From NCBI GenBank assembly GCA_021820845.1, contig JAKADC010000007.1:1-64000 (forward strand): 64,000 nt of DNA, given 5' to 3'. Below, one piece after another: positions 48,490-59,289 of the stretch. Numbering within the stretch: the first letter of the stretch is position 1; the number at the start of each line of letters is the position of its first letter. Origin of the DNA: Pseudomonadota bacterium (GTDB lineage Bacteria > Pseudomonadota > Gammaproteobacteria > Burkholderiales > Thiobacillaceae). Under the pieces are notes generated by a model. That model had not been told where the DNA came from and did no database searches. It saw only the letters and a list, made by a program, of their open reading frames with translations. The position numbers were made by a program, and so were the translations under genes.

Positions 48490-49224
48490 TCAAACCTTGA
48501 AGCCCTTGTGCAGCGCCACCACGCCTGCGGTCAGGTTGTGATAGCTGACCTTGGCGAAGCCCGCGGTTTCCATCATCGCCTTGAGCTCCTCCTGCCCGGG
48601 GTGCATGCGGATCGACTCGGCCAGATACTGGTAGCTGGCGGCGTCCTTGGCGACGAGCTTGCCCATCAGGGGCAACAGCTTGAACGAATACAGGTCGTAC
48701 GCGGGCTCGAGCGGCTTCCATATCTTGGAAAACTCCAGCACCAGCAGGCGGCCGCCCGGTTTCAGCACACGGTGCATCTCCGCCAGCGCCAGATCCTTGT
48801 GCGTCATGTTGCGCAGACCGAAGGCGACCGAGACGCAATCGAAGTAGTCGTCCGGGAAAGGCAGGCGCTCGCCGTCGCATTGCACGGCCGGCGGCGTCTT
48901 GCCTTCGTTCAGCATGCGGTCGCGCCCTTCGCGCAGCATGGAAAAATTGATGTCGGTGAGCAGCACGGTGCCGGTCTCGCCGACATCCTTCAGGAAAAGC
49001 CGGGTCAGGTCGGCGGTGCCGCCGGCGACGTCGAGCACCTTCATCCCGGGCCGCAGGCCGGCTTGCGCCACGGCGAAACGTTTCCACAGGCGATGCAGGC
49101 CAGCCGACATCAGGTCGTTCATGATGTCGTACTGCGCGGCGACCGAATGAAAGACCTCCGCCACCTTGGCGGCCTTTTCGGATTCGGCGACCTGCTGGTA
49201 GCCGAAATGGGTGGTTTTATCCAT
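48490..49224 (-). CDS. ubiE: Ubiquinone/menaquinone biosynthesis C-methyltransferase UbiE
   Basis: 244 residues, normal length. SAM motif I is [13 protein letters not shown]; the family signatures [18 protein letters not shown] and [31 protein letters not shown] are present. It methylates the benzoquinone ring carbon. It is first of ubiE-ubiJ-ubiB and diverges from phoB across 139 bases. Confidence 0.97.
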   Translation of the reverse strand: MDKTTHFGYQQVAESEKAAKVAEVFHSVAAQYDIMNDLMSAGLHRLWKRFAVAQAGLRPGMKVLDVAGGTADLTRLFLKDVGETGTVLLTDINFSMLREGRDRMLNEGKTPPAVQCDGERLPFPDDYFDCVSVAFGLRNMTHKDLALAEMHRVLKPGGRLLVLEFSKIWKPLEPAYDLYSFKLLPLMGKLVAKDAASYQYLAESIRMHPGQEELKAMMETAGFAKVSYHNLTAGVVALHKGFKV

Positions 49225-49298
49225 GGCATGCGGGGCTCAAAGGAAAACTTCCGGATTCTACCAGCGCGCCGGCTGACGGAGCCCGGCAGGTGCGGTTG

Positions 49299-49331
49299 AC
49301 GTCATAAATCAGTCATACTGCTGTCATAGTA
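49299..49331 (+). promoter_or_regulatory. Pho box (three 11-bp units) upstream of phoB
   Basis: Three units in exact 11-base register read ACGTCAT-AAAT (49299), CAGTCAT-ACTG (49310) and CTGTCAT-AGTA (49321). They match the CTGTCAT-N4 half-sites bound by PhoB. The array ends 32 bases before the phoB ATG, so autoregulation under phosphate limitation is expected. Confidence 0.88.
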
Positions 49332-49363
49332 TGACCACCCACTCCATACGCTCGGAAACACCC

Positions 49364-50056
49364 ATGGCTGCCAACATCTTGCTGGTCGAGGACGAACCCG
49401 GAATCCAGGAACTGCTGAAATTCAACCTGGCGCAGGCGGGGCACCAGGTCACCGCGGCCGGCGACGCCGAACACGCGCTGAAATTCCTGAAGAACACGCT
49501 TCCCGACGTCATCCTGCTCGACTGGATGCTGCCGGGCATGTCGGGGATCGACCTGTGCCGCCGCCTGCGCAGCGACGAGCGCTACCAGCCGGTCCCCATC
49601 ATCATGCTGACCGCGCGCGGTGAGGAGCGCGACAAGGTGCTGGGGCTGGATACCGGCGCCGACGACTACATCACCAAACCGTTCTCGCCGCGCGAACTGA
49701 TATCGCGTATCAAGGCCGTGCTGCGCCGCCGCGCGCCGCAGATGACCGACGAGCCGGTGGAAATCAACGGTCTGAAGCTCGATCCTGTCAGCCATCGCGT
49801 GCAGGGCAAGGGGCAGGCGCTGGAACTGGGCCCGACCGAATTCCGCCTGCTGCATTTCTTCATGACGCATCCCGAACGCGTCTATTCGCGCACGCAGCTG
49901 CTCGACCAGGTGTGGGGGGACGACGTGTTCGTCGAGGAGCGCACGGTCGACGTCCACATCCGGCGCCTGCGCCTGGCGCTGGAGCCGTCCGGCCATTCCG
50001 ACCTGATCCAGACCGTGCGCGGCGCGGGCTACCGCTTTTCGGCCGACGTGGGATAA
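49364..50056 (+). CDS. phoB: Phosphate regulon response regulator PhoB
   Basis: 230 residues from the ATG at 49364, which has GGAAA 7 bases upstream. The receiver has phospho-acceptor D53 (LLDWMLPG) and [18 protein letters not shown]. The winged-helix OmpR-type domain ends [27 protein letters not shown]. It controls phosphate-starvation genes. The phoR gene follows after 34 bases. The earlier in-frame ATG at 49331 lies within the Pho box and is rejected as start. Confidence 0.96.
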   Translation: MAANILLVEDEPGIQELLKFNLAQAGHQVTAAGDAEHALKFLKNTLPDVILLDWMLPGMSGIDLCRRLRSDERYQPVPIIMLTARGEERDKVLGLDTGADDYITKPFSPRELISRIKAVLRRRAPQMTDEPVEINGLKLDPVSHRVQGKGQALELGPTEFRLLHFFMTHPERVYSRTQLLDQVWGDDVFVEERTVDVHIRRLRLALEPSGHSDLIQTVRGAGYRFSADVG

Positions 50057-50090
50057 TCCACCCAACGATTACCGGTTTTCGGGGCAGGCA

Positions 50091-51437
50091 ATGGGTTTCT
50101 GGTGGCGTCCGCTCAGCGTGCTGGCCAGCGTGTTGCTGGTGGCGCTCGCGTTGTGGGCCGGCTCCGGCTGGGTGGCGGCGCTGGGGTTCCTGGCCGGCAT
50201 CCAGGCCTTCGTGATGACGCGCCGTTTGTGGCAGGAATTCCGCCTCGCACGCTGGCTGGAAAACCCCGACGAGGTCGAACCGCCGGACGCCACGGGCACC
50301 TGGGGCGACATTTTCTATCGCCTTCAGAAACTCCAGAAACGCCAGAAGGCCAGCCGCGGCCAGCTCACCTCCGCGCTCGAACAGTTCGAACACGCTGCCA
50401 TGGCGGTGCCCGACGGCATGGTCATCCTCAACGCGAGCGAACAGATCGAATGGTGCAACCCCGCCTCGCGCAAATTCATGGGGCTGGACTGCGAGCGCGA
50501 CCGCGGCCAGTTCGTCCGTTACCTGCTGCGCCAGGCACACTTCCTCGACTTCCTCGACGCGGCCGACTATTCGCGGCGCCTGGTATGCAAGTCGCCGGTC
50601 AATCGCGAACTCACGCTGTCCTTGCAGCTGGTTCCGTTCGGCGAATCGCAGAAGCTGCTGGTCGCCCGCGACATCACCGACCTCGAGCGCGTCGATGCGA
50701 TGCGCCGCGACTTCATCGCCAACGTCTCGCACGAGTTGCGCACACCGCTCACCGTCGTCGGAGGGTTCGTCGAAACGCTGGCGGAAGCCCCCGACCTGCC
50801 GCCGTCCGAGTCGCGCCGCTATTTCGACCTGATGCTGGACCATACCCGGCGCATGCAGCGCCTGCTCGACGATCTGCTGACCCTGTCGCGGCTGGAAAGC
50901 GCCGATCACGCCGTGAAGGACGAGGGCGTCAACGTTCCCGAGCTGGCACAGGCCCTGAAAGCCGAGGCCGAGTCGCTGAGCCGCGGGCGGCACCGGATCG
51001 GCCTGCAACTCGACAGCGGCGCGCTGCTGAAGGGCAACCTGCAGGAAATACGCAGCGCGCTCGGCAACCTCGTGTCGAACGCCGTGCGCTACACGCCGGA
51101 AGGCGGCGAAATCACGCTTGCATGGCGGGAGCGTGCAGGGGAGGGCGTCTTTTCCGTCACCGACACCGGCGAAGGCATCGCCGCGGAGCACATTCCGCGT
51201 CTGACCGAGCGCTTCTACCGGGTGGATCGCAGCCGCTCGCGCGAAACGGGCGGCACGGGGCTTGGGCTCGCCATCGTCAAGCACGTGCTCACCCGCCACG
51301 GGGCGCGGCTGGAAATCCTGTCGACGCCCGGCAAGGGCAGCACCTTTTCCGCGGTTTTCCCCGCTTCCCGCCTGCAGCACGGGCCGGAAAGCGGCACGGT
51401 CATTCCGTTTCCCGAGCGCGGCCAGGCCGCGGGCTGA
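50091..51437 (+). CDS. phoR: Phosphate regulon sensor kinase PhoR
   Basis: 448 residues. Two N-terminal membrane helices (LSVLASVLLVALALWAG and AALGFLAGIQAFVM) are followed by a PAS domain (AMAVPDGMVILNASEQIEWCN) and the HisKA box FIANVSHELRTPLT with H214. The ATPase motifs are DTGEGIA and GGTGLGLAIVKHVL. The short periplasmic loop is characteristic of PhoR, which senses phosphate through the Pst transporter. No pst or phoU genes occur in the window. Confidence 0.96.
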   Translation: MGFWWRPLSVLASVLLVALALWAGSGWVAALGFLAGIQAFVMTRRLWQEFRLARWLENPDEVEPPDATGTWGDIFYRLQKLQKRQKASRGQLTSALEQFEHAAMAVPDGMVILNASEQIEWCNPASRKFMGLDCERDRGQFVRYLLRQAHFLDFLDAADYSRRLVCKSPVNRELTLSLQLVPFGESQKLLVARDITDLERVDAMRRDFIANVSHELRTPLTVVGGFVETLAEAPDLPPSESRRYFDLMLDHTRRMQRLLDDLLTLSRLESADHAVKDEGVNVPELAQALKAEAESLSRGRHRIGLQLDSGALLKGNLQEIRSALGNLVSNAVRYTPEGGEITLAWRERAGEGVFSVTDTGEGIAAEHIPRLTERFYRVDRSRSRETGGTGLGLAIVKHVLTRHGARLEILSTPGKGSTFSAVFPASRLQHGPESGTVIPFPERGQAAG

Positions 51438-51509
51438 CCGTTTTCTGCGGCCGCTGCGCGCTGGCGGTTGGAACCGCGACAGGCTTCCGTATCGCCGGTC
51501 TCGAAACGG

Positions 51510-51944
51510 CTAGGTATTCAACGTCCTGGAAAGCGCGTCGGCCAATTGCGCCGCCAGACCGGACGGCCCGGCATGGGGTCTGTCGCGCAGCCTGCTGCCC
51601 CACACGGGGTTGGGAAAATGCGGGTCGTCCGCGAAGCGCGGAATCACGTGCCAGTGCAGATGCGGGACGACGTTGCCGAGCGAGGCGAGATTCACCTTGT
51701 CGGGATTCAGCACGTTGCGGACCGCCTGCTCGGCCCCGTACACGACCGCCATCAGGCGCAAGCGCTCTTCCGGCGGCAGGTCGGTCATTTCCCGGACGTG
51801 GCGGTTGAGGATGACGCGCAGGAAGCCGGGGTAATCCGGTTCGTCGGCGAGCACGACGCGGCAGACGGCGTCCTTCCAGAGGATGGCGCCGCCCGCGGCC
51901 TCGCATAGCGGGCATGGCGTCGCCGGCCCGGCGTCGCCGCTCAC
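51510..51944 (-). CDS. HIT-family nucleotide hydrolase/transferase
   Basis: 144 residues from a GTG at 51944 overlapping the upstream stop (GTGA). The histidine triad is HLHWHVIP (H95, H97, H99). An N-terminal CPLC pair suggests a zinc site of the kind seen in some HIT proteins. HIT proteins cleave nucleotide-phosphoramidate or dinucleotide bonds. It is translated behind the giant oxidase gene; a housekeeping role is likely and the link may be only positional. Confidence 0.9.
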   Translation of the reverse strand: MSGDAGPATPCPLCEAAGGAILWKDAVCRVVLADEPDYPGFLRVILNRHVREMTDLPPEERLRLMAVVYGAEQAVRNVLNPDKVNLASLGNVVPHLHWHVIPRFADDPHFPNPVWGSRLRDRPHAGPSGLAAQLADALSRTLNT

Positions 51945-54900
51945 AGCAAGACGCGCTCGATGCCGCCGTTGCCGACGCGCGCCAGGTAGTTCGCCATCCA
52001 GTTCTCGCCCAGCAGTTTTTTCGCCAGCTCGATCACGATGTAGTCCGGCTCGGTGCCGGTGTCGTCGCTGTAGCGCGCCAGTCCCTGGAGACAGGACGGG
52101 CAACTGGTGAGGAGCTTGACCGGCTGCTTGCCGTCGCCGCCGAGCGCGGCGACCCCGGCGCGGATCTCCTCTTCCTTGCGGAAGCGGATCTGCGTCGAGA
52201 TGTCCGGGCGGCTCACCGCCAGCGTGCCGGATTCGCCGCAGCAGCGGTCGGACAACACGACGCCGCCGCCGAGCAGCGCGTTGGCGACCTTCATCGGCGC
52301 ATGGGTCTTCATCGGCGTGTGGCAGGGGTCGTGGAAGAGGTATTTCTCGCCGCTGACGCCTTCCAGCTTGACGCCTTTCTCCATCAGGTATTCGTGGATG
52401 TCGAGCAGGCGGCAGCCGGGGAAGATCTTCCCGAATTCGTATTTCAGCAGCTGGTCCATGCAGGTGCCGCACGACACGAGCACGGTCTTGATGTCGAGGT
52501 AGTTCAGCGTGTTGGCGACGCGGTGGAACAGCACGCGGTTGGCCGCGGTGATCGCCTCGCCCTTGTCGGCCTGGCCGCCGGCGATCTGCGGATAGCCGCA
52601 GCACAGGTAGCCGGGCGGCAGCACGGTCTGCGCGCCGAGCTCGAACAGCATCGCCTGGGTGGCGAGCCCGACCTGCGAGAACAGCCGCTCGGAGCCGCAG
52701 CCGGGGAAGTAGAACACCGCGTCGGAATCGTCGGTGAGCTTGGCCGGGTTGCGCAGGACGGGAACGATCGACGGATCCTCCAGGCCCAGCAGCGCGCGCG
52801 AGGTTTTCTTCGGCAACCCGCCCGGCATCGGCTTGTTGACCAGATGGATGACCTGCGCGACGGGCTTGGGCCGCCCCAGCGTCGCCGGCGGATGGCGGGT
52901 CTGCGCCTGGATGAGGCCGAGTCGCTTGAACAGCTGATGCCCGAGCCGCTGGCTGGCGTAGCCCCAGTCGATCAGCGCCTTCCTCAACGCCTTGATGGTG
53001 GCGGGGTCGGTCGCGTTGAGGAAGGCCATCGACGCCCAGGTGCCCGGGTTGAATTTCTTCTTGCCCTGCTTGCGCAGCAGGTTGCGCATGGCGATCGAGA
53101 CGTCGCCGAAATCGATGTCGACCGGGCAGGGGTTCTTGCACTTGTGGCAGATGGTGCAATGGTCGGCGACGTCGCCGAACTCGTCGAAGTGCTTCAGCGA
53201 CACCCCGCGCCGCGTCTGCTCCTCGTACAAAAAGGCTTCGATCAGGAGCGAGGTGGCGAGGATCTTGTTGCGCGGCGAGTACAGCAGGTTGGCGCGCGGG
53301 ATGTGGGTGTTGCACACGGGCTTGCACTTGCCGCAGCGCAGGCAGTCCTTGATCGAGTCCGCGATCGCGCCGGTTTCCGAGGCCTCGAGGATGATCGATT
53401 CGGCTTCCAGCAAGCTGAACGACGGCGTATAGGCATTGCGCAGGTCGGCGCCGGGCAGCAGCTTGCCCTTGTTGAAGCGGCCCGCCGGATCGACCTTCTG
53501 CTTGTATTCGGCGAAGGTCGATAGGGTGGCGTCGTCGAGGAATTCCAGCTTGGTGATGCCGATGCCGTGCTCGCCCGAGATCACGCCGCCCAGTTCGATC
53601 GCCAGTGCCATGATGCGCGCGACCGCCGCATTGGCGGCCTGCAGCATGGCGTAGTCGTCGGAGTTGACCGGGATGTTGGTGTGCACGTTGCCGTCGCCGG
53701 CGTGCATGTGCAGCGCGACGAAGACGCGGCTCTTCAAGACCTCCTTGTGGATGCGTTCGCAGGCCTGGAGCACCGGCGTGTATTCGCGGCCGATGAAGAG
53801 CTGCTGGAGTTCGCGCAGGACTTCGCGTTTCCACGATGCGCGGATCTGCTTGTCGCGGAGCGCGGTGAAAACGCTGCCGCCGTCGTGCGGCGCGTCGAGG
53901 TCGGCGAGGTAGCCCTGCCAGCGCTGGCGGACGGTGGCGAGCAGCGCCTGCGCCTGTGCCTGCTTGTCGGCCACCTGCGCCGGGTCGGCGACGGTGTCCT
54001 CGTCCTCCAGCAGGGGCAGCGGCGCGCTGAAGAATTCGGCCAGTGCGTCGAGCAGCTTCAGCTTGTTGGCGATCGACAGTTCGATGTTGATGCGCTCGAC
54101 GCCGTCGGTGTAATCACCCAGGCGCGGCAGCGGGATCACCACGTCCTCGTTGATCTTGAACGCGTTGGTGTGCGCGGCGATGGCGGCCGTGCGGGCGCGG
54201 TCGAGCCAGAATTTCCTGCGCGTCTCCGCGGACACCGCGATGAAGCCTTCGCCGCCGCGCGCGTTGGCGAGCTGGACGATCCTCGATGCGGCCTCGCCGA
54301 CCGCGACCTCGTTGTCCGAGACGACGTCGATCAGCAGGACCATGTTCGGCCGCGTCGCGCGGGGCGCCTTGGTCGCGTAGCCGACGGCCTTCACGTAGCG
54401 CGCGTCGAGATGCTCCAGGCCGGCGAGCAGCACGTCGGGGTGGGCGTCGCAGTAGTCCTTGATCTCGACGATCGCCGGCGTGGCGTCGCGCGCCGTGCCG
54501 AAGAATTCCAGGCACACCGTGCGGGTGTGCGCCGGCAGGCGGTGCAGGATGAAGCGCGCCGAGGTGATGAGGCCGTCGCAGCCTTCCTTCTGGATGCCCG
54601 GCAGGCCGGCGAGGAACTTGTCGGTGACGTCCTTGCCCAGCCCGATCTTGCGGAATCGGCTGCCGGGAATGGTGAGGATTTCCGGCGACCCTTTCGGCGT
54701 GCTGCCGTCCGCGGCGAAGCGGCGGACCTCGAAGGTGGCGGCGGACGCATCGTGGATCTTGCCGAGGTTATGGTTGAGCCGGCTGACCTCGATCCAGTCG
54801 GCGTCCGGCGTGACCATGCGCCACGAAACGAGGTTGTCCAGCGCGGTGCCCCACAGCACGGCCTTCTTGCCGCCGGCGTTCATCGACACGTTGCCGCCGA

Positions 54901-55714
54901 TGGTCGAGGCGTCGGCCGAGGTCGGGTCGACCGCGAACACCAGGCCCGCCGCATCCGCCGCTTCCATCACCCGCTTGGTGACGACGCCGGCGCCGCAATG
55001 GATCGTGGGGACTTCGAATTCGCAGCCCGGCAGATGCAGCATTTCCACCGCGCTCATCGCCTCGAGCTTTTCGGTATTGATGACCGCGGCCTTGTCGGTG
55101 AGCGGCACGGCGCCCCCGGTGTAGCCGGTGCCGCCGCCGCGCGGGATGACCGTCAGGCCCAGTTCGACCAGGCCCGCCACCAGCTGGGCCATTTCGGCCT
55201 CGGTATCCGGGGTCAGCACCACGAAGGGGTATTCCACCCGCCAGTCGGTGGCGTCGGTGACGTGGGAAACGCGTGCCAGGCCGTCGAACGCGATGTTGTC
55301 CTTGCGCGTGACGCCGGCCAGCCGGCGCAGGATGCGCGCGCGCAGGGCGGCGGTTTCGCCGAACCAGGCCTCGAACTCGCGCACCGCGCGTTCGGCCGCC
55401 GCCAGCAGTTGTCCCACCAGCTCGTTGCCCTGACGCCGCGTCTCGATCTCGTGCAGGCGGTGCCGCAGCGCGTCGACCAGCAGCCTGCGGCGCTTCGGGT
55501 TGTCGAGCAGGTCGTCTTCCAGATAGGGATTGCGCCGCACCACCCAGATGTCGCCCAGCACCTCGAACAGCATGCGTGCCGAGCGGCCGGTCCGGCGTTC
55601 GCCGCGCAGCGTGTTGAGCGCGTCCCATGCCTCGGCACCGAGCAGCCGGATGACGATTTCGCGGTCGGAGAACGACGTGTAGTTGTAGGGGATTTCGCGC
55701 AGGCGTGCGGTCAT
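51941..55714 (-). CDS. Giant FAD-linked oxidase with Fe-S and CCG domains (DUF3683-type)
   Basis: 1257 residues combining, in order: an N-terminal DUF3683-like region (about 1-120), an FAD-binding domain of the VAO/PCMH type ([11 protein letters not shown] near 190), an FAD-oxidase C domain, two 4Fe-4S motifs ([11 protein letters not shown] near 789 and [12 protein letters not shown] near 853), and two CCG domains (CCGYP near 1038, CCGESG near 1158). This is a fusion of GlcD-like and GlcF-like modules, as in D-lactate or glycolate dehydrogenases feeding electrons to quinone. The substrate is unknown. No membrane helix is evident. Confidence 0.88.
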   Translation of the reverse strand: MTARLREIPYNYTSFSDREIVIRLLGAEAWDALNTLRGERRTGRSARMLFEVLGDIWVVRRNPYLEDDLLDNPKRRRLLVDALRHRLHEIETRRQGNELVGQLLAAAERAVREFEAWFGETAALRARILRRLAGVTRKDNIAFDGLARVSHVTDATDWRVEYPFVVLTPDTEAEMAQLVAGLVELGLTVIPRGGGTGYTGGAVPLTDKAAVINTEKLEAMSAVEMLHLPGCEFEVPTIHCGAGVVTKRVMEAADAAGLVFAVDPTSADASTIGGNVSMNAGGKKAVLWGTALDNLVSWRMVTPDADWIEVSRLNHNLGKIHDASAATFEVRRFAADGSTPKGSPEILTIPGSRFRKIGLGKDVTDKFLAGLPGIQKEGCDGLITSARFILHRLPAHTRTVCLEFFGTARDATPAIVEIKDYCDAHPDVLLAGLEHLDARYVKAVGYATKAPRATRPNMVLLIDVVSDNEVAVGEAASRIVQLANARGGEGFIAVSAETRRKFWLDRARTAAIAAHTNAFKINEDVVIPLPRLGDYTDGVERINIELSIANKLKLLDALAEFFSAPLPLLEDEDTVADPAQVADKQAQAQALLATVRQRWQGYLADLDAPHDGGSVFTALRDKQIRASWKREVLRELQQLFIGREYTPVLQACERIHKEVLKSRVFVALHMHAGDGNVHTNIPVNSDDYAMLQAANAAVARIMALAIELGGVISGEHGIGITKLEFLDDATLSTFAEYKQKVDPAGRFNKGKLLPGADLRNAYTPSFSLLEAESIILEASETGAIADSIKDCLRCGKCKPVCNTHIPRANLLYSPRNKILATSLLIEAFLYEEQTRRGVSLKHFDEFGDVADHCTICHKCKNPCPVDIDFGDVSIAMRNLLRKQGKKKFNPGTWASMAFLNATDPATIKALRKALIDWGYASQRLGHQLFKRLGLIQAQTRHPPATLGRPKPVAQVIHLVNKPMPGGLPKKTSRALLGLEDPSIVPVLRNPAKLTDDSDAVFYFPGCGSERLFSQVGLATQAMLFELGAQTVLPPGYLCCGYPQIAGGQADKGEAITAANRVLFHRVANTLNYLDIKTVLVSCGTCMDQLLKYEFGKIFPGCRLLDIHEYLMEKGVKLEGVSGEKYLFHDPCHTPMKTHAPMKVANALLGGGVVLSDRCCGESGTLAVSRPDISTQIRFRKEEEIRAGVAALGGDGKQPVKLLTSCPSCLQGLARYSDDTGTEPDYIVIELAKKLLGENWMANYLARVGNGGIERVLL

Positions 55715-55895
55715 GCTGGATAGGGCTCGGGCACCGCCGGGCGACCCCCGAATCGATCTGCTTCAAAAGCGATAGTTTACGGGATATGGCTCGCCTCCGG
55801 GCGCCGGACACGCTGCCAGGGCGCATCCGGTCCTCGATGGATGCCGTGTCGCGCGGGGCGGCCGCCGCTCGCTGCCGGTGCGAAGCCGGACCGGA

Positions 55896-56828
55896 TCAGC
55901 GGACCAGGCGCCGGAACGCGGCGACGCCGCCGAGCAGCAGTGCGCCTGCGACCACGCCGACGAGCGCATCCACCACGAGCGGGGCGAGCCGGGCCAGCAG
56001 CGCACCGGCAGCGGGCAGGGCCGCTGCGGCCTCGGCGGCAGCGTGAACGAGGCCGTGCGCAGGCGGCAGCCCGTGGACCAGGATGCCCCCGCCGACCAGG
56101 AACATGGCGGCGGTGCCGACCACCGAGAGCGTTTTCATCAGAAGCGGCGCCGCGCGCAGGATGCCGCGGCCGACGCTTCGCACCGGCGGCGAAAAGCCAT
56201 TTTCCGGCCGGCTCAGATAGAGCCCGGCGTCGTCGAGCTTGACGATTCCCGCGACCAGGCCGTAGACGCCGACGGTCATCAGGGCGGCGACGCCGGCGAG
56301 CACCGCGATCTGCGTCCCGAGCGGGGCCGCGGTGACCGTGCCCAGGGTGATGACGACGATTTCCGCCGACAGGATGAAGTCGGTCCTGACCGCGCCCCGG
56401 ATCTTGTCGCGCTCGATCGCCATCAGATCGGCGCTCGGGTCGGCCAGCGCCCGCGCGAGCTCGGCGCGATGGGCGCCGTCTGCGTCGTCGTGCGATGAAA
56501 AGGCGTGCGCCAGCTTCTCGAATCCCTCGAAGCACAGGAATGCGCCGCCCAGCATCAAGAGCGGCGTGATCGCCCACGGCGCCAGCGCGCTGACGGCGAG
56601 CGCCGACGGCACCAGGATGAGCTTGTTCCGCAACGAACCCTTGAATACGGCCCACACGACCGGCAGCTCGCGGTCGGCACGGATGCCGGCGACCTGTTGC
56701 GCGTTCAGCGCCAGATCGTCGCCCAGTACGCCGGTGGTCTTTTTGGCGGCGACCTTGGTCAGCAGCGATACGTCGTCGAGTATCGAGGCGATGTCGTCGA
56801 GAAGGGCGAGCAGGCTGCCGCCGGCCAT
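55896..56828 (-). CDS. DUF808 (YedI-like) inner-membrane protein
   Basis: 310 residues. The opening GGSLLALLDDIASILDDVSLLTKVAAKKTTGVLGDDLALNA is the DUF808 signature. About seven membrane helices follow, several Gly/Ala-rich. Function of the family is unknown. It begins 6 bases after the nadA stop and is thus translated from the nadA message. The 181 bases between it and the oxidase gene contain nothing recognisable. Confidence 0.88.
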   Translation of the reverse strand: MAGGSLLALLDDIASILDDVSLLTKVAAKKTTGVLGDDLALNAQQVAGIRADRELPVVWAVFKGSLRNKLILVPSALAVSALAPWAITPLLMLGGAFLCFEGFEKLAHAFSSHDDADGAHRAELARALADPSADLMAIERDKIRGAVRTDFILSAEIVVITLGTVTAAPLGTQIAVLAGVAALMTVGVYGLVAGIVKLDDAGLYLSRPENGFSPPVRSVGRGILRAAPLLMKTLSVVGTAAMFLVGGGILVHGLPPAHGLVHAAAEAAAALPAAGALLARLAPLVVDALVGVVAGALLLGGVAAFRRLVR

Positions 56829-56834
56829 GACCGG

Positions 56835-57899
56835 TCAGTCGCCCAGCTGGATGGTTCCGGCCTTCTCGGCCGCGGCAAAATCCAGCATTTTCTGGATCGA
56901 CAGCCGGGCGCGGGCGCGGATGGACTCCTCGATATGGATTTCGTTGCCGCCGTGTTCAAGGACGGCAGCCAGCTTCTTCAGGCCGTTCATCGCCATCCAG
57001 GGGCAGTGCGCGCAGGACTGGCAGGTCGCGCCCGTGCCGGCGGTCGGCGCTTCGAGCAGCAGCTTGCCGGGTGCCGCGGCGTGCATTTTGTGGAAGATGC
57101 CGTTGTCGGTCGCGACGATGAATTCGGGATTGGGCAGGGTGCGCACCGCTTCGATCAACTGCGTGGTCGAGCCGACCACGTCGGCGAGCGCGATCACGGG
57201 TTCGGGCGATTCGGGATGCACCAGCACCGCGGCGTCCGGATGCTGGGCGTGCAGTTTCTTCAACGCCTCGACCTTGAACGCCTCGTGCACGACGCACGAA
57301 CCCTGCCACAGGATCATGTCGGCGCCGGTCACGCGCCGCACGTATTCGCCCAGGTGACGGTCGGGCGCCCACAGGAGCTTGTGGCCCTGGCGGTGGAGAT
57401 ATTTGACGATCTTGGCGGCGATGCCGGAAGTGACGACCCAGTCGGCACGCGCCTTCACCGCGGCGCTGGTGTTGGCGTAGACGACCGAAAGGCGGTCGGG
57501 GTGGGCGTCGCAGAAGGCAGCGAACTCGTCGGCCGGGCAGGCGAGGTCGAGCGAGCAGTCGGCACCCAGGTCGGGCATGATGACGCGCTTTTCCGGGTTG
57601 AGGATCTTCGCCGTCTCGCCCATGAACTTGACGCCGGCCACGACCAGGGTCTTGGCCGGATGGGCATGGCCGAAGCGCGCCATCTCGAGCGAATCCGAGA
57701 CGCAGCCGCCGGTTTCCTCGGCCAGGTCCTGCAGGTCGGCGGAGGTGTAGTAATGTGCGACCAGCACCGCGTCCTGCTGCTTCATCAGCGCCTTGATGCG
57801 CGATTTCAGCGCCTCGCGCTCGTCGTCCGTCAGCACCTCCTCCACCATCGGCGGCGGCTGGATTACAGGTCTGACCGGAACGGGAAAGGCGAGGCTCAT
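56835..57899 (-). CDS. nadA: Quinolinate synthase A
   Basis: 354 residues. The [4Fe-4S] ligands are in VGADCSLDL-type, SCVVHEAF and [13 protein letters not shown] segments. It condenses iminoaspartate with DHAP to quinolinate in NAD synthesis. A TATACT -10 box sits at 57939-57934 on the minus strand, but no clear -35. It diverges from hda across 146 bases. Confidence 0.97.
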   Translation of the reverse strand: MSLAFPVPVRPVIQPPPMVEEVLTDDEREALKSRIKALMKQQDAVLVAHYYTSADLQDLAEETGGCVSDSLEMARFGHAHPAKTLVVAGVKFMGETAKILNPEKRVIMPDLGADCSLDLACPADEFAAFCDAHPDRLSVVYANTSAAVKARADWVVTSGIAAKIVKYLHRQGHKLLWAPDRHLGEYVRRVTGADMILWQGSCVVHEAFKVEALKKLHAQHPDAAVLVHPESPEPVIALADVVGSTTQLIEAVRTLPNPEFIVATDNGIFHKMHAAAPGKLLLEAPTAGTGATCQSCAHCPWMAMNGLKKLAAVLEHGGNEIHIEESIRARARLSIQKMLDFAAAEKAGTIQLGD

Positions 57900-58045
57900 C
57901 GGGGTGACGCGGGCGCTGGGGACGAAAAAGGCAAGTATAGCCGCGCGCAGGTGCCATGATCACACGACACGACGCGGGTTTTCCGGCGGGCCGGGGCTCT
58001 CAGTCGGCTACCCATCCGGGGACAAGTGCCTTATCCTTGCGCCGC

Positions 58046-58690
58046 ATGCAGCAGCTGCTTCTGGATATCCGCCCGCCCGCCCGTCCCGACCTTGCGCGTT
58101 TCGTCGCGGGACGCAATATCGAACTGTTGGCGCAGCTTGAGGCCATGCTAGACGGCACGGCGGCCGAGCGTTCGGTGTATGTGTGGGGCGCGCCGGGCAG
58201 CGGCAAGAGCTATCTGCTGGCCGCCTGGGCGCACGCGTGCGAGGCGCGTGGCATGGTCGTCGATTTCACCGGTCGGCACGCCGCGCAGGCAGTGATTGCG
58301 GATGAGGTCGAAACCTGGAGCGACGCCCGTCAGCATGACGGCTTCGCCGCGTTCAATCGGGTCCGCGAGGCGGGCGGGCTATGGCTGGCGGCGGGCAATG
58401 CGCCACCGGCTGAATTGCCCGTGATGCCGGAGTTGCGGACCCGGCTGGGCTGGGGGCTGGTATTTCACCTGCAGGGTCTGGACGACGCGGAAAAACGTGC
58501 GGCGCTGGCCCGGCATGCGGAAAGCCTGGGCTTCCGGCTCGACGCCCAGGTCGCGGACTACCTCTTGAATCACACCGCGCGCGACATGCAGAGCCTGCTG
58601 CGGGTGCTGGAAGCGCTGGATCGCTTCAGCCTGGAAACACGCCGTCCGATCACGCTGCCGCTGCTTCGGCAGCTGCTCAGGGGCTTCTGA
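58046..58690 (+). CDS. hda: DnaA regulatory inactivator Hda
   Basis: 214 residues from the ATG at 58046. The N-terminal MQQLLLDI is a beta-clamp-binding peptide. Walker A is WGAPGSGKSY (47-56), and the rest follows the AAA+ domain of DnaA without a DNA-binding end. With the sliding clamp, Hda stimulates ATP hydrolysis by DnaA and so prevents re-initiation. Walker B and sensor regions look diverged, as is common in betaproteobacterial Hda. Confidence 0.92.
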   Translation: MQQLLLDIRPPARPDLARFVAGRNIELLAQLEAMLDGTAAERSVYVWGAPGSGKSYLLAAWAHACEARGMVVDFTGRHAAQAVIADEVETWSDARQHDGFAAFNRVREAGGLWLAAGNAPPAELPVMPELRTRLGWGLVFHLQGLDDAEKRAALARHAESLGFRLDAQVADYLLNHTARDMQSLLRVLEALDRFSLETRRPITLPLLRQLLRGF

Positions 58691-58726
58691 TCTGGCGAGC
58701 CGGCAGCGCGAGCCGCTCGTTGCAGC

Positions 58727-59101
58727 TCAGGGCTGTCCCTTGGCCTGCTGGTCGGCGATGTCCTTGTGGACCTGCGCCATGTCCAGTCCCATCACCTGCT
58801 CGATCAGCGAGTCCAGCGCGCTCGCCGGCAGCGAGCCTGCTTCGGAATAAAGAATGACCTGTTCGCGGAACACCATCAGGGTGGGGATCGAGCGGATCTG
58901 GAAATAGCCGGCGAGATCCTGCTCGACCTCGGTGTTGACCTTGGCGAAGACGATGTTCGCGTGTTTTTCGGACGCGGCCTCGAAAATCGGCGCGAAGCCG
59001 CGGCACGGGCCGCACCACGGCGCCCAGAAATCGACAATGACGACGTCGTTGCCGTTGATGGTGGATTCGAAGTTGTCCTTGGTGAGTTCGATGACGGCCA
59101 T
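58727..59101 (-). CDS. Thioredoxin-family protein
   Basis: 124 residues from the ATG at 59101. The active site is FWAPWCGPCRGF (C30 and C33), with cis-proline in IRSIPTLMVF. It is slightly longer than classical thioredoxin, with a C-terminal helix (LDMAQVHKDIADQQ). Probably cytoplasmic disulfide reductase. It converges on hda; a terminator hairpin from the small upstream gene lies just ahead of it. Confidence 0.92.
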   Translation of the reverse strand: MAVIELTKDNFESTINGNDVVIVDFWAPWCGPCRGFAPIFEAASEKHANIVFAKVNTEVEQDLAGYFQIRSIPTLMVFREQVILYSEAGSLPASALDSLIEQVMGLDMAQVHKDIADQQAKGQP

Positions 59102-59143
59102 GCTGGTTCCCGCAAAATGAGGTGTGACGATCCCGCTGGGGGC

Positions 59144-59180
59144 AGAAAAAGAAAAGGCGCGAGGACGAAGCTTCGCGCCT
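59144..59180 (-). terminator. Terminator downstream of the 87-residue gene
   Basis: AGGCGCGA (59155-59162) and TCGCGCCT (59173-59180) form an 8-bp stem. In the minus direction it runs into TTTTCTTTTTCT. It would end transcripts entering from the small gene at 59290-59553 and isolate the thioredoxin gene. Confidence 0.75.
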
Positions 59181-59289
59181 AGTGCCACCCTATCACGGAT
59201 GGCGGGCCCCGGACAATGCGGGGCCGGATTATCGGTAGTTGGGGCTGGCGCCCGCTACCCCGGTCCAGCCGAAGCCGGCTGGCCTGAAT

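Noticed and set aside
53567-55723. 718-codon open frame on the plus strand
   Set aside because: Antisense to the FAD/Fe-S oxidase gene, with Arg/Val/Asp-rich composition typical of such shadows.
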